Below, piece after piece: positions 1 to 7,945 of a stretch of DNA of 64,000 bases; position 1 is the stretch's first letter; each line of letters opens with the position of its first letter. The notes under the pieces were generated by a model, which worked only from the letters and a program-made list of their open reading frames with translations, was not told where the DNA came from and searched no databases. Source of the stretch: Mycobacterium sp. IS-1590 (GTDB lineage: Bacteria; Actinomycetota; Actinomycetes; Mycobacteriales; Mycobacteriaceae); assembly GCF_001500025.1 (NCBI RefSeq), contig NZ_LQIW01000023.1, positions 62,001 to 126,000 on the forward strand, written 5' to 3'. The position numbers were made by a program, and so were the translations under genes.

Positions 1-139
1 TGCCCACGGCCTGCAACAGGTCGGCTCTATTGATGCCGGCAGAGGCGACCTTGATCAGAATTTCGTCCTCGTTCGGCGCGATATCGGGAACCTCTTGCCA
101 GGTCAAACGGCCTTCCGGGCCGGCCATGATTGCATGCAT
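1..139 (-). CDS. NAD(P)H-quinone oxidoreductase, N-terminal part (cut by window edge)
   Basis: The complement reads from an ATG at 139 into the window edge, giving about 46 residues that start MHAIMAGPEG and continue with LTWQEVPDIAPNEDEILIKV and AGINRADLLQ. This is the start of the GroES-like domain of zinc-independent quinone oxidoreductases (PIG3/QOR type of the MDR superfamily), which reduce quinones with NADPH. The AGINRADLLQ stretch is diagnostic of the PIG3 branch. The Rossmann domain lies outside the window. The gene is divergent from the MarR regulator that begins 79 bases away, a common arrangement for redox-responsive pairs, so control by that regulator is plausible but only inferred. 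Confidence 0.85.
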   Translation of the reverse strand, partial: MHAIMAGPEGRLTWQEVPDIAPNEDEILIKVASAGINRADLLQAVG

Positions 140-205
140 TCGAATAACGCTACTAGCCTGCGACAACAGTCTCGCGAATAAGTCGCCAGCAATGTCACGG
201 CCGTT

Positions 206-211
206 TACTAT
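206..211 (+). promoter_or_regulatory. -10 hexamer of MarR gene (leaderless)
   Basis: TACTAT lies 6 bases before the ATG at 218 and no Shine-Dalgarno sequence precedes that ATG. This is the TANNNT spacing seen for leaderless mycobacterial transcripts. Confidence 0.55.
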
Positions 212-217
212 GGCCGA

Positions 218-730
218 ATGGAGGGGATAATTGCGGGTCGTACCGCGGGGGATATGCCGGGGCTGGACATTGCGGAGCAGCGGTCCTGGCAAAACTTTTT
301 GGATGCTGCGCTCCGGCTGTATGCGACGTTGAATCGGTCGCTGGTGGACAAGCATCATCTGACGCTCAACGACGTCAGGCTGCTCGACATGCTGGACAAA
401 TCACCGACGGGATCGGCCCGCATGGGCGACCTCGCCGAGGGTTTGATGTCGTTGCCGAGCCGGGTCACCCGGCAGATCCGTCGCCTGGAGATGCAGGGCC
501 TGGTGCGACGCGGGGCCAGTCCCGACGACGGCCGCGGCGTACTCGCCAGCATCACCGACGAAGGGCGGACCGCGGTGCGCGATGCGATGATCACCTACGG
601 CGAGAGCGTGCGCGCGCACTTTCTCGACCGGCTGTCGCGGCCCCAGGTCGCGGCGATGGGTGAGAACTGCAGGCGGATCAGCGTCGGGCTCAAGAACGGG
701 TCGATGAACGCCAAGTTGGGCCGGGTCTGA
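218..730 (+). CDS. MarR family transcriptional regulator
   Basis: This 170-residue protein has a MarR winged helix. The recognition region around residues 75-95 contains MSLPSRVTRQIRRLE, and the wing follows with GLVRRGASPDDGRG and LASITDEG, the usual MarR wing and helix pattern. It should act as a dimeric DNA-binding repressor responding to phenolic or redox ligands. The start at 218 is favoured by a TACTAT hexamer 6 bases upstream; a second ATG at 254 would remove 12 residues and is also possible. It is divergent from the quinone oxidoreductase, a likely target. The ligand cannot be read from the sequence. Confidence 0.9.
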   Translation: MEGIIAGRTAGDMPGLDIAEQRSWQNFLDAALRLYATLNRSLVDKHHLTLNDVRLLDMLDKSPTGSARMGDLAEGLMSLPSRVTRQIRRLEMQGLVRRGASPDDGRGVLASITDEGRTAVRDAMITYGESVRAHFLDRLSRPQVAAMGENCRRISVGLKNGSMNAKLGRV

Positions 731-778
731 GGGGATTCCCCGTCGCGACGGGTTGAGCCGCCCCGTACTCTTGTCGGC

Positions 779-865
779 GGTGGCGTGGCAGAGCGGCCTA
801 ATGCACTCGCCTTGAAAGCGAGAGACGGCTAACACCGTCCGGGGGTTCAAATCCCTCCGCCACCG
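779..865 (+). tRNA. tRNA-Ser (anticodon TGA)
   Basis: Acceptor arms GGTGGCG (779-785) and CGCCACC (858-864) pair. The anticodon loop CTTGAAA gives TGA, a long class II variable arm follows, and the T loop GTTCAAATC is present. CCA is not encoded. It ends one base before the stop codon of the convergent MocR gene. Confidence 0.95.
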
Positions 866-866
866 C

Positions 867-2264
867 TCACGAGATGCGGTGTGCGATGCGCGCCAACACC
901 CGCACGCCCGAATCCATCTGGGACTCAGTGAGGTTGGCGTAGCCGAGCAGCAGGCCCGGTGGCGCCGATCCCGGGTCGGCGAAGCACGGTGCGAGCGGCT
1001 CGACCCGTACCCGTTGCTCGGCGGCGCCCCGCACCAGGTCCTCGACCGGGAATCCGTCGGGGAAGCGCACGGTCAGGTGAACGCCCGCGGCGGCGCCGAG
1101 CACGGTTGCCTGCGGCAGGTGCCGGGCCAGCGCACTCAGCAGCGCGTTGCGGCGGGTCAGGTACCGGCGGCGCATCTGGCGCAGGTGCCGGTCGTATCCG
1201 CCCGATCTCAGCAGCTGCGCGAACGCCAGCTGGTCCATCACCGAACTCCCGGTATCGGCAAGCCCTTTGGCCAGTTTGACCGCGCCGACGAGATGCGCGG
1301 GCAGCACCATCCAGCCGATGCGAAGGCCGGGCGCCAGGGTCTTGCTGGTCGAGCCGACGTAGACGACGCGGTCGGGCGCGATTCCCTGCAACGCGCCGAC
1401 GGGCGCACGGTCGTAGCGGTATTCGGCGTCGTAGTCGTCCTCGATCACCAGGTGGTCGGCTCTAGCCCAGTCCATCAGATCGGTGCGTCGCGCGGCCGAC
1501 AGGACGACCCCGGTCGGCGACTGGTGCGCGGGGGTGGCGAGCACCGCGTCGGCGCCGCTGGTTGCCAATGCGCCGACATCGAGCCCGTCCTCGTCGACCG
1601 GAACCGGAACGGGTTCGATCCCATTGTCACGCAACACCATCCGGTGCAACCAGAATCCGGGATCCTCCATGGCCAGCGAGGAGACCGGCAGTGACCGGGC
1701 GAGCAATGCGATGGCCTGTGTCGCTCCCGAGCACAGCACGATGTGTCGCGGTTCGGCGAGCACACCGCGGACGCGTCGCAGGTAGTCGGCCACCGCGAGG
1801 CGCGTCGTGAACAGCCCCTGGGGCGCCACGTACCCGAACGCATCCGGACCGGTCTCGGCCAGGCCCTGGCGCAAGGCCCGCAGCCAGGCGTCGCGGGGGA
1901 AGCTCCGCAGATCCGGCGACCCCGGCAGGAAGTCGACGTCGTAGCCAGCGGTCGGCCCGGCCTCGCCGCGGGAGGGCCGGTCGACGGCATCGACCGTGGC
2001 GACCACCGTGCCCGACCCGTGCCTGCTGAGCAGGAACCCTTCGGCGACGAGTTGGCTGTAGGCATCGACCACGAGCCGACGGGAGACTCCCAGGTCGGCG
2101 GCGAGCAGGCGGCTCGACGGCAGGCGGGTGCCCGGTGTGAGGCGACCCGACCTGATGGCTGTCCGCAGTCCGTCGGCCAGTTGGCGATGCAGCGGATCGG
2201 TGGCCTCGCGGTCGAGTTCCAGCAGTAGCTCCGGACCGGAAGTGGTACCCGATTTCACTGTCAA
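867..2264 (-). CDS. MocR/PdxR-type GntR regulator with aminotransferase domain
   Basis: The 465-residue protein joins an N-terminal GntR winged helix (about residues 15-85, with PLHRQLADGLRTAI and GTRLPSSRLLAADLGVSR) to a class I aminotransferase-like domain. That domain keeps the PLP lysine in VGSTSKTLAPGLRIGW. MocR proteins bind PLP or its aldimines and control vitamin B6, GABA, taurine or other amino acid genes. The window shows no pyridoxine synthesis gene next to it. The divergent membrane protein/epimerase pair is the nearest candidate target. The start is a TTG at 2264 or a GTG two codons in at 2258; neither has a clear ribosome site. The aminotransferase domain is probably regulatory and not catalytic. 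Confidence 0.9.
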   Translation of the reverse strand: MTVKSGTTSGPELLLELDREATDPLHRQLADGLRTAIRSGRLTPGTRLPSSRLLAADLGVSRRLVVDAYSQLVAEGFLLSRHGSGTVVATVDAVDRPSRGEAGPTAGYDVDFLPGSPDLRSFPRDAWLRALRQGLAETGPDAFGYVAPQGLFTTRLAVADYLRRVRGVLAEPRHIVLCSGATQAIALLARSLPVSSLAMEDPGFWLHRMVLRDNGIEPVPVPVDEDGLDVGALATSGADAVLATPAHQSPTGVVLSAARRTDLMDWARADHLVIEDDYDAEYRYDRAPVGALQGIAPDRVVYVGSTSKTLAPGLRIGWMVLPAHLVGAVKLAKGLADTGSSVMDQLAFAQLLRSGGYDRHLRQMRRRYLTRRNALLSALARHLPQATVLGAAAGVHLTVRFPDGFPVEDLVRGAAEQRVRVEPLAPCFADPGSAPPGLLLGYANLTESQMDSGVRVLARIAHRIS

Positions 2265-2295
2265 AGTGGTGCCTATCTTGAGGCCAGTGGCGAAT

Positions 2296-2301
2296 TAGCG
2301 T
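2296..2301 (+). promoter_or_regulatory. -10 hexamer for membrane protein-epimerase operon
   Basis: TAGCGT sits 6 bases before the ATG at 2308, consistent with a leaderless transcript. There is no purine-rich ribosome site. Confidence 0.5.
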
Positions 2302-2307
2302 GACCGT

Positions 2308-2718
2308 ATGACATCGACACCGACGCGCACAAGGACCGGCTTCGTCGAGGTGACCCTCCTCGTGTTCGGGCTCTACGCGTTGTCTGTGGGGCTGTTCATG
2401 ATGTTCGCCCCGGGCACGTTCTTCGACACGCTGGGCAACTTCGGTGCGCGCAATGACCACTTCATCTTCGACGTGGCCACGTTCGAAGTGCCGCAGGGAC
2501 TCATGCTGCTCGCCGCGGTGCGGTGGCCGCGATGGCGCACTCCGGCACTGGCATTTGCGACGCTGCACTGGGCGCTGCATTCGCTCAGCCACATCATCGA
2601 CCCCCACCACGGTGCCGGCGATTGGATCGGTTGGCTGGAGGCGGGCGGCCTGGTATTCACCACCGCGATACTGGCGATCGCGTTGCGCGCCAGCGTCATC
2701 GCCGACAGGAGGCCATGA
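2308..2718 (+). CDS. Small integral membrane protein
   Basis: A 136-residue protein with four predicted membrane segments: about residues 12-34 (EVTLLVFGLYALSVGLFMMF), 58-72, 77-92 and 105-128. A conserved-looking HWALHSLSHIIDPHH stretch of several histidines sits between the last two segments. No enzyme family is recognised. It resembles the uncharacterised four-helix membrane proteins often encoded beside short-chain oxidoreductases in actinobacteria. It overlaps the start of the epimerase gene and is almost certainly co-transcribed with it. The function is unknown. Confidence 0.8.
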   Translation: MTSTPTRTRTGFVEVTLLVFGLYALSVGLFMMFAPGTFFDTLGNFGARNDHFIFDVATFEVPQGLMLLAAVRWPRWRTPALAFATLHWALHSLSHIIDPHHGAGDWIGWLEAGGLVFTTAILAIALRASVIADRRP

Positions 2719-3629
2719 TGCGAGTACTTGTTGCCGGCGCGACCAGCGTGCCCGGCCTCCCATTGCTACGGGAACTCGACGCCCGCGGCCACGAGGTCAT
2801 CGGAGTGACGCGGTCACCGAACAAGACCGGCGCGATCACGGCCGCGGGTGCCAAACCCGTGGTCGCCGACGTGTTCGACACCGACGACATCGACAAGACC
2901 GTCGCCGATATCGGCCCTGAGGTGGTCGTTTCGCTGTTGACCACGCTTCCGAAGCGGGGACCGATGCGGGTCACAGACTTCGAGCCCGCGAGGAAGCTCT
3001 GGGGTATGGGTGCACCGAATCTGCTGGCCGCCGCACAACGTGCCGGTGTGCGGCGCGTCGTCGCCGAATCCGTCATGTTCGCCTACGGCTATCCGACCAC
3101 CGGCCTGGCGCTGATGGACGAGAGCGACCCCTACCCCGGCCCGGCTCCGGCTGGTGGGAATGCCATGCTGGCGGCGCTGCGCGGGATGGAGCAGAAAGTC
3201 CTGGCGTCGGGTGAACACAGCGACACCGAGGGAATCGTGTTGCGCTACGGCGCTTTCTACGGATCCGGTGTGCCGCACGACGAGCTGTTCGCGCGGCTGG
3301 CGAGATGGCGGGTGGCGCTGGACATGGGTGGCGGCGGCATCGTGTCGTGGGTCCACATCGACGACGTGGCGAAGGCGACCGCGGCCGCGCTCGACCGCGG
3401 CCGAGGCGGCCAGATCTACAACATCGTCGACGACCGACCGCAGTCTTTCAACGACTACATCCGGGAGCTGGGCGACAAGCTCGGACGGCCTCGGCAGCTA
3501 CGCATTCCGCGTACGGTGCTCAAGCTCGCCGCGCCCTACGGCGTCACCGCATTCGGCGACACCTGGCTGCCGCTGTCCAACGCCAAGGCCAAGTCCGAAC
3601 TCGGTTGGACGCCGCGTCCCCGGATCTGA
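2718..3629 (+). CDS. NAD(P)-dependent epimerase/dehydratase family protein
   Basis: This 303-residue extended short-chain dehydrogenase opens with a Rossmann motif, VLVAGATSVPGLPLLREL. An active-site-like region near AESVMFAYGYPT and a C-terminal segment, HIDDVAKATAAALDRG, are typical of the NmrA/epimerase group. The residue usually acting in the YxxxK motif is not obvious, so catalysis is uncertain. The start at 2718 is chosen because an AGGAGG site ends five bases before it; an ATG three bases earlier is too close to that site. It overlaps the membrane protein stop codon and forms a two-gene operon with it. The substrate is unknown. Confidence 0.85.
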   Translation: MRVLVAGATSVPGLPLLRELDARGHEVIGVTRSPNKTGAITAAGAKPVVADVFDTDDIDKTVADIGPEVVVSLLTTLPKRGPMRVTDFEPARKLWGMGAPNLLAAAQRAGVRRVVAESVMFAYGYPTTGLALMDESDPYPGPAPAGGNAMLAALRGMEQKVLASGEHSDTEGIVLRYGAFYGSGVPHDELFARLARWRVALDMGGGGIVSWVHIDDVAKATAAALDRGRGGQIYNIVDDRPQSFNDYIRELGDKLGRPRQLRIPRTVLKLAAPYGVTAFGDTWLPLSNAKAKSELGWTPRPRI

Positions 3630-3641
3630 GGGTCTGACTCT

Positions 3642-4145
3642 TCACGCGTACCCGAGCGCCGCGTTCTCGGCCCGGATGCGGACGTTGAGCACCAGGGCAT
3701 TGGCCGCGGTGAAGACGACCGCGGTCAGCCACGCCGAATGGACCAGAGGCAGCGCTGTCACTTCGACCACCACCGCGGTGTAGTTCGGATGGTGCAGCCA
3801 CCGATACGGGCCGTGGTGCACGAGAGGCGCTCCCGGGATCACGATGAGCCGGGGGTTCCACCGTTTACCCAACACCGCGACACACCACCACCGCAGCGCG
3901 GTGCTCGCGCACACGACGGCCACCATCGGCCATCCGAGCAGGGGGATGAAAGGTCTGTGCAGGACCGCCACCTCGGCGATGCACGACGCCAGCAGCAGCG
4001 TGTGCATGCCGACCATCACGGGATAGTGGCCCCGTCCGAATTCCCTGCCGCCGTTGGCAAGAGACCACCGCGTGTTGCGCCGCGACACCGCCAGCTCGAC
4101 CAGTCGTTCCAGCCCGATCGCGACGATGAACAAGTAGTACGCCAT
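3642..4145 (-). CDS. Isoprenylcysteine carboxyl methyltransferase (ICMT) family protein
   Basis: This 167-residue membrane protein has about four hydrophobic segments and the ICMT/PEMT C-terminal signature HHGPYRWLHHPNYTAVVVE, which binds S-adenosylmethionine. Bacterial relatives next to type III polyketide synthases (for example SrsB of Streptomyces griseus) O-methylate alkylresorcinols and similar phenolic lipids. Here the gene follows the type III synthase by 10 bases on the same strand, so the same role is inferred: membrane methylation of the synthase product. An oxygenase equivalent to SrsC is not adjacent. Confidence 0.85.
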   Translation of the reverse strand: MAYYLFIVAIGLERLVELAVSRRNTRWSLANGGREFGRGHYPVMVGMHTLLLASCIAEVAVLHRPFIPLLGWPMVAVVCASTALRWWCVAVLGKRWNPRLIVIPGAPLVHHGPYRWLHHPNYTAVVVEVTALPLVHSAWLTAVVFTAANALVLNVRIRAENAALGYA

Positions 4146-4155
4146 TGTCGGGTCC

Positions 4156-5256
4156 TCACCACTTCAGCAGGAGCAGCTCGAAGCTGAAGCCGGGGCCCAT
4201 CGCCAGCAACACACCGAACGACCCGGGGGCGGGCGGCGAGGCGAGCGTGCGGTGCAGCACATCGAGCACCGATGCGGACGAGAAATTACCGTTCTCCCGC
4301 AACGAGTTTCGGCTGTGCACATTCGCCTCCGGCGGCAGACCGATCGCGTTGTCGATCGCATCGATCACCTTGGGGCCGCCGGGATGACAGATCCACGCGG
4401 TGATGTCTGCCACCGTGAGTCCGTGATCACCGAGAAAACCGGTGACCTCTTCCTCGAGGTAGTTCGCCGCCATGTGGGGGACCTCACGGGACATGACCAG
4501 CCCGAAGCCATCCGATGTGACGTTCCATCCCATGACGTCGACCGTGTCCGGGAACAGTCGGCTCCTGGTCGCGAGCACCGCGGGCGCGTGCGCGATCGTC
4601 GGAGGAACCCGGTCGGCTCCGGAGACCACAACCGCCGCCGCGCCGTCACCGAACAGGCAGGCGCCGATCAGGGCGGGTATCGATGTGTCGTCGCGCTGCA
4701 ACGTGAGTGAGCACAGTTCGACGGAAAGCAGGACGGCCACGTCGGAGGGGAATCCCCTCAGATAGTCGTGCACGCGCGACATCCCGGCTGCGCCCGCGAC
4801 ACATCCCAGCCCGAACAACGGAATTCGTTTGACGTCCGGCCGCAGCCCGATTCGGGATGCCACCCGAGCGTCGATGGTGGGCACGGCGACACCGGTGCTC
4901 GACACGAACACGATGGCGTCGACTTCACCCGGGGCGACGTGTGCCGCCTCGAGCGCGGACCGCACGGCCCGTTCCCCGAGATCGGCGGCCACCTCGATGT
5001 AGGCGTTGTTCGCCTCGGTGAAACCCGACAACTTCGGATAGCGCGACAGCGGAAGCGAGAGACTGCGACTCTGCACCCCACTCGTCTGTGCGAAGCGGGT
5101 GAACTCGGGCCCGCCGACGCTGGTGAGCATCGATGCGACATCGCTTTGTTCGTAGCGATTCGAGGTGAACGCCACCGCGGTGCCCCCGATTCGGGGCGCA
5201 CTGATTCGTTGGATCGCGCCACGATCGAGCGACGCGAAATCGGTTGTATTTGCCAT
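4156..5256 (-). CDS. Type III polyketide synthase (chalcone/stilbene synthase family)
   Basis: A 366-residue thiolase-fold synthase. The catalytic Cys152 lies in LFGLGCVAGAAG, the histidine in WICHPGGPKV and the asparagine in ENGNFSSAS, so the Cys-His-Asn triad is complete. Such enzymes extend a fatty acyl-CoA starter with malonyl-CoA and cyclise it to a pyrone, resorcinol or related ring. I chose the ATG at 5256 because the family fold begins soon after it; an ATG at 5310 would add 18 residues with no family likeness. The enzyme precedes the ICMT-like gene in an apparent two-gene operon. The starter unit and the ring type are not predictable from the sequence alone. Confidence 0.92.
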   Translation of the reverse strand: MANTTDFASLDRGAIQRISAPRIGGTAVAFTSNRYEQSDVASMLTSVGGPEFTRFAQTSGVQSRSLSLPLSRYPKLSGFTEANNAYIEVAADLGERAVRSALEAAHVAPGEVDAIVFVSSTGVAVPTIDARVASRIGLRPDVKRIPLFGLGCVAGAAGMSRVHDYLRGFPSDVAVLLSVELCSLTLQRDDTSIPALIGACLFGDGAAAVVVSGADRVPPTIAHAPAVLATRSRLFPDTVDVMGWNVTSDGFGLVMSREVPHMAANYLEEEVTGFLGDHGLTVADITAWICHPGGPKVIDAIDNAIGLPPEANVHSRNSLRENGNFSSASVLDVLHRTLASPPAPGSFGVLLAMGPGFSFELLLLKW

Positions 5257-5408
5257 GTAGTGCAGAACGCGACTGCAGTGAGAAATGGTGCCCGAGGTGA
5301 CGCATCGCACAGCAATTTCGCCGAAATCCCTTGTGTGAGAAGGGATTCAGTACTACTGATTACTGGCAGTGAGCCGGGAACCCGGTGGGAATGTGCTGGG
5401 AATCAACG

Positions 5409-6224
5409 TCATTCGCCGGTGAACTTCGGCGGCCGCTTCTCGAACATCGCGGTCACCGCCTCGCCCAGATCCTTCGACGGCAGGAACGCCGAATTCCAGG
5501 CGGCGACATAGCGCAAACTCTCCGACACCCGGGCGATGCGCTGCTGATCGAGCACATCCTTGATGCCGTGCACCGTCAACGGCGGGTTGGCGGCGATCTC
5601 GGCGGCCGTGGCGTGCGCCGCCGCAAGCGAGGCGTCGGCGTCGTCGTACACGTCGTTGACCAGACCGATTTTCTCGGCGCGGGCGGCATCGATGTCCTTG
5701 CCGGTCAGCGTCAGTTCGCGCAGGTGCCCGTCGGACAGGATCAGCGGGAGCCGCGCCAGCGAGCCCACGTCGGCGACGATGGCCAGCTTCACCTCGCGGA
5801 CGGAGAACTTCGCGTCGGCGCTGGCGTACCGGATGTCCACGGCGCTGATCAGGTCCACGCCCCCGCCGATGCACCAGCCGTGCACCGAGGCGACGGTGGG
5901 GGTGCGGCAATCGGCGACGGCGTTGATCGCGCCCTGCATCTTCGTCAGGGTGGTGTGGAACCCGAGGCGGCCCTTGGCGCCGGCATCCCGGCCGGGCAGG
6001 CTGGCGCCCATCGCGGCCAGGTCGAGTCCGTAGCTGAAGTTCCTGCCCGAACCGGTCAGAACGATGGCTCGCACCTCCGGGTCGGCGTCGAGCGTGCCGA
6101 ACACCTCGGGCAGCTCGGCCCAGAACGCCGGGCCCATGGCGTTGCCCTTGCCGGGGCCGATCAACGTCACCCGCGCGACGTGATCGGAGACGTCAACAGT
6201 GACCGATTCGTAGGTCTCGCCCAT
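5409..6224 (-). CDS. echA21: Enoyl-CoA hydratase/isomerase family protein, dienoyl-CoA isomerase type
   Basis: A 271-residue crotonase-fold protein. The oxyanion-hole glycines are in HGWCIGGGVDLIS. The stretch FSVREVKLAIVADVG carries the Glu and Asp pair typical of delta3,5-delta2,4-dienoyl-CoA isomerases, not the two glutamates of plain hydratases. It would isomerise dienoyl-CoA intermediates during oxidation of unsaturated fatty acids. The position next to the TIGR03086 protein and hisC2 matches M. tuberculosis echA21 (Rv3774). A TAGCGT hexamer lies 8 bases before the ATG. The exact substrate is unverified. Confidence 0.87.
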   Translation of the reverse strand: MGETYESVTVDVSDHVARVTLIGPGKGNAMGPAFWAELPEVFGTLDADPEVRAIVLTGSGRNFSYGLDLAAMGASLPGRDAGAKGRLGFHTTLTKMQGAINAVADCRTPTVASVHGWCIGGGVDLISAVDIRYASADAKFSVREVKLAIVADVGSLARLPLILSDGHLRELTLTGKDIDAARAEKIGLVNDVYDDADASLAAAHATAAEIAANPPLTVHGIKDVLDQQRIARVSESLRYVAAWNSAFLPSKDLGEAVTAMFEKRPPKFTGE

Positions 6225-6255
6225 GGCCCCACACGCTAGTCGGCGACGACACCCG

Positions 6256-6693
6256 TCACGGCGGCGGCTTGCCCAGCAGCACCTCGTTAACGGTGGCGCT
6301 GGGCAGGAACTGGCAGGCGGCGTCGACCAGCATCTGGCCGATCCCCTCGCCGTCGGGGCCGAGCGGGTTGCCCTCCTGGTTAAGGATCTCGCGGATCACG
6401 GCCACCTGGGTCGCCTCGTCGAGCCCGTTGTACTCGTCGCATTTCATTGACAGCGCGTTCGGCGGCGCCGGGACCACCGGGACGTCGGTGTTGCGCGTCG
6501 GCAGCGGAATGTCGGGTAGTCCGATGTCGGGCAGCCCCGGGATCGACGGTGATGTCGGCCGCGTCGGCGAGGTGGTCAACGGTGGCCCGGGTTCGGTCGT
6601 CATCGCGACGGATCCCTCGGTGGTGCGCGAGCATCCCGCCGCGACACCGGCGAAGACCAGCACCGCCGCCGCCACTCGCACGTGCGTCCTCAT
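6256..6693 (-). CDS. Putative lipoprotein with proline-rich linker
   Basis: The 145-residue protein has a type II signal peptide with lipobox VAAGC (Cys21), followed by the SRTTEGSV stretch common in mycobacterial lipoproteins. A Thr/Pro-rich linker (about residues 30-75) leads to a small C-terminal domain with two cysteines (SMKCDEYNG and DAACQFLP) that likely form a disulfide. It would be anchored on the outer face of the plasma membrane. A TATCGT hexamer 7 bases upstream supports the ATG at 6693. The function is unknown. Confidence 0.8.
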   Translation of the reverse strand: MRTHVRVAAAVLVFAGVAAGCSRTTEGSVAMTTEPGPPLTTSPTRPTSPSIPGLPDIGLPDIPLPTRNTDVPVVPAPPNALSMKCDEYNGLDEATQVAVIREILNQEGNPLGPDGEGIGQMLVDAACQFLPSATVNEVLLGKPPP

Positions 6694-6700
6694 CCCGGCA

Positions 6701-6706
6701 ACGATA
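6701..6706 (-). promoter_or_regulatory. -10 hexamer of lipoprotein gene
   Basis: On the minus strand TATCGT lies 7 bases before the start codon at 6693, with no ribosome site. It fits a leaderless start. Confidence 0.45.
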
Positions 6707-6722
6707 ACGCCCCACCGCGACG

Positions 6723-6728
6723 TAGCGT
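6723..6728 (+). promoter_or_regulatory. -10 hexamer of TIGR03086-family gene
   Basis: TAGCGT lies 6 bases before the ATG at 6735, which lacks a Shine-Dalgarno sequence. It fits a leaderless start. Confidence 0.5.
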
Positions 6729-6734
6729 GGCGTC

Positions 6735-7313
6735 ATGCCCGATGACTTGCGTGCAGGACCCGAATCACCGCCGACCGATGAACTGCGAGCGGCGGAGAAA
6801 TCGTTCGCCGTGCTGCAGCACGTGCTGCACGGCATCGCCGCCGACGATCTGCACAAGCAGACACCGTGCCGGGAGTTCGACGTGGCTGCGCTGACCGACC
6901 ACCTGCTGAACTCGATCACCACGCTCGGCGCCATGGCGGGTGCGCAGTTCGGTGAGCGCGACCGCGGCGCGCCGATCGAGCAGCAGGTGGTGTTCGCCGC
7001 GCGGGCAGCGCTGGACGCCTGGCAGCGTCGCGGGCTGGACGGCACCGTGGAGTTCGGCGGCAACGAGGTGCCGGCCCGGGTGATGGTCGGCATCCTCTCG
7101 CTCGAGTTCCTGGTGCACGCGTGGGATTACGCCGCGGCGGTGGGACGCGAGGTCAACGCCCCGGAGCCGTTGTCCGACTACGTGCTGGGCCTGGCGCGCA
7201 AGATCATCACGCCGGAAGGGCGCGTCAACGCCGGCTTCGACGACCCGATCGACGTCGCCGCCGACGCCGATGCGCTGACGCGGTTGCTCGCCTACACCGG
7301 CCGGCGGGCCTAG
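6735..7313 (+). CDS. TIGR03086 family metal-binding protein (mycothiol maleylpyruvate isomerase-like fold)
   Basis: A 192-residue four-helix-bundle protein of the DinB/MDMPI superfamily. Typical signatures are LTDHLLNSITTLG and LSLEFLVHAWDYAAAVG; the two histidines there would be metal ligands. Members may use mycothiol as a cofactor in thiol-transfer or isomerisation reactions, but this branch has no assigned substrate. The position beside hisC2 and echA21 matches the M. tuberculosis Rv3773c neighbourhood. The stop codon starts the first unit of a degenerate tandem repeat. Confidence 0.8.
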   Translation: MPDDLRAGPESPPTDELRAAEKSFAVLQHVLHGIAADDLHKQTPCREFDVAALTDHLLNSITTLGAMAGAQFGERDRGAPIEQQVVFAARAALDAWQRRGLDGTVEFGGNEVPARVMVGILSLEFLVHAWDYAAAVGREVNAPEPLSDYVLGLARKIITPEGRVNAGFDDPIDVAADADALTRLLAYTGRRA

Positions 7314-7436
7314 CCGTTTCGCCGAGACGTACGCCAGCCGGCAGCAGGCCTAGCCGCTCCGCCGAGACGTACGCCAGCCGGCCTAGCCGTTCCGCCGAGA
7401 CGGCCGGCTAGCCGTTTCGCGAAACGTACGCCAGGG
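7311..7436 (+). repeat. Degenerate tandem repeat after TIGR03086 gene
   Basis: Four units begin with TAGCCG at 7311, 7351, 7384 and 7409. They share TAGCCGTTTCGCCGAGAC followed by GTACGCCAG, with unit lengths of 40, 33, 25 and about 28 bases. The first unit starts in the stop codon of the preceding gene. The last unit doubles as the left arm of a larger inverted repeat. Confidence 0.75.
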
Positions 7437-7479
7437 CTGTGGATCCGCCGCCCCCACGACCCTGGTGTTCATCTCGCGA
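7417..7479. terminator. Inverted repeat between convergent genes (dispersed family, copy 1)
   Basis: Arms 7417-7436 (TCGCGAAACGTACGCCAGGG) and 7460-7479 match at 16 of 20 positions when one is complemented. It sits between the convergent genes ending at 7313 and 7484, so it may act as a bidirectional terminator. The same arm sequence recurs at 22000-22062. There is no T-tract, so termination is inferred. Confidence 0.55.
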
Positions 7480-7483
7480 GCGT

Positions 7484-7945
7484 TCAAACCCGCTCGAGGT
7501 AGAAGTACAGGTGCCGGGTGCCGTCGAGCGCGCCCTTGCCGTTCATGATGCCGACGACGGCGTTCTCGTCGACGACCTTGAAGTGGTCGTGCACCGGCGC
7601 GCCGTCGTAGACCATCGAGGCCGTCACCTCCCCGCGGAACTCCTCCATCCAAAGGCTGGCCTCGCCCTTCATCGCCTCGGTGTTGGAGAACTTGTTGCCG
7701 TCGGAGTCCAGGCACACCAGGGGCTTGGCGTCGGTCGCGGAGTGAAACGTCTTGCCGAACCAGTTGAGACGTTCCATGAACCCGTTGGCCTTGTGACCGG
7801 TGTGGAACTCGCCGCCCTTCCACTCGCCGATCATGAAGTCGATGGTGGCGGGCGTCAGCGTCGCCCAGAACTCGTCGAGTTCGGCGTCGGAGATGGTGTC
7901 GGTGCGCGCCACCAACTCGTCGAAGGTCTCGCGTGCGTCGCTCAT
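7484..7945 (-). CDS. GXWXG/DUF4334 domain protein
   Basis: A 153-residue protein with the GXWXG motif in MIGEWKGGEF (about residues 39-48) and a C-terminal DUF4334-like part that includes AVVGIMNGKG and HLYFYLERV. The fold is a small beta barrel of unknown role, probably lipid or ligand binding. Its ATG overlaps the hisC stop codon by four bases, so the two are translationally coupled. There is no evidence for a role in histidine synthesis; the coupling may reflect only shared expression. Confidence 0.82.
   Translation of the reverse strand: MSDARETFDELVARTDTISDAELDEFWATLTPATIDFMIGEWKGGEFHTGHKANGFMERLNWFGKTFHSATDAKPLVCLDSDGNKFSNTEAMKGEASLWMEEFRGEVTASMVYDGAPVHDHFKVVDENAVVGIMNGKGALDGTRHLYFYLERV

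Noticed and set aside
4156..5256. FabH-type ketoacyl-ACP synthase
   Set aside because: The Cys context GLGCVAGAAG and HPGGPKV with ENGNFSSA are type III polyketide synthase motifs; FabH partners are absent.
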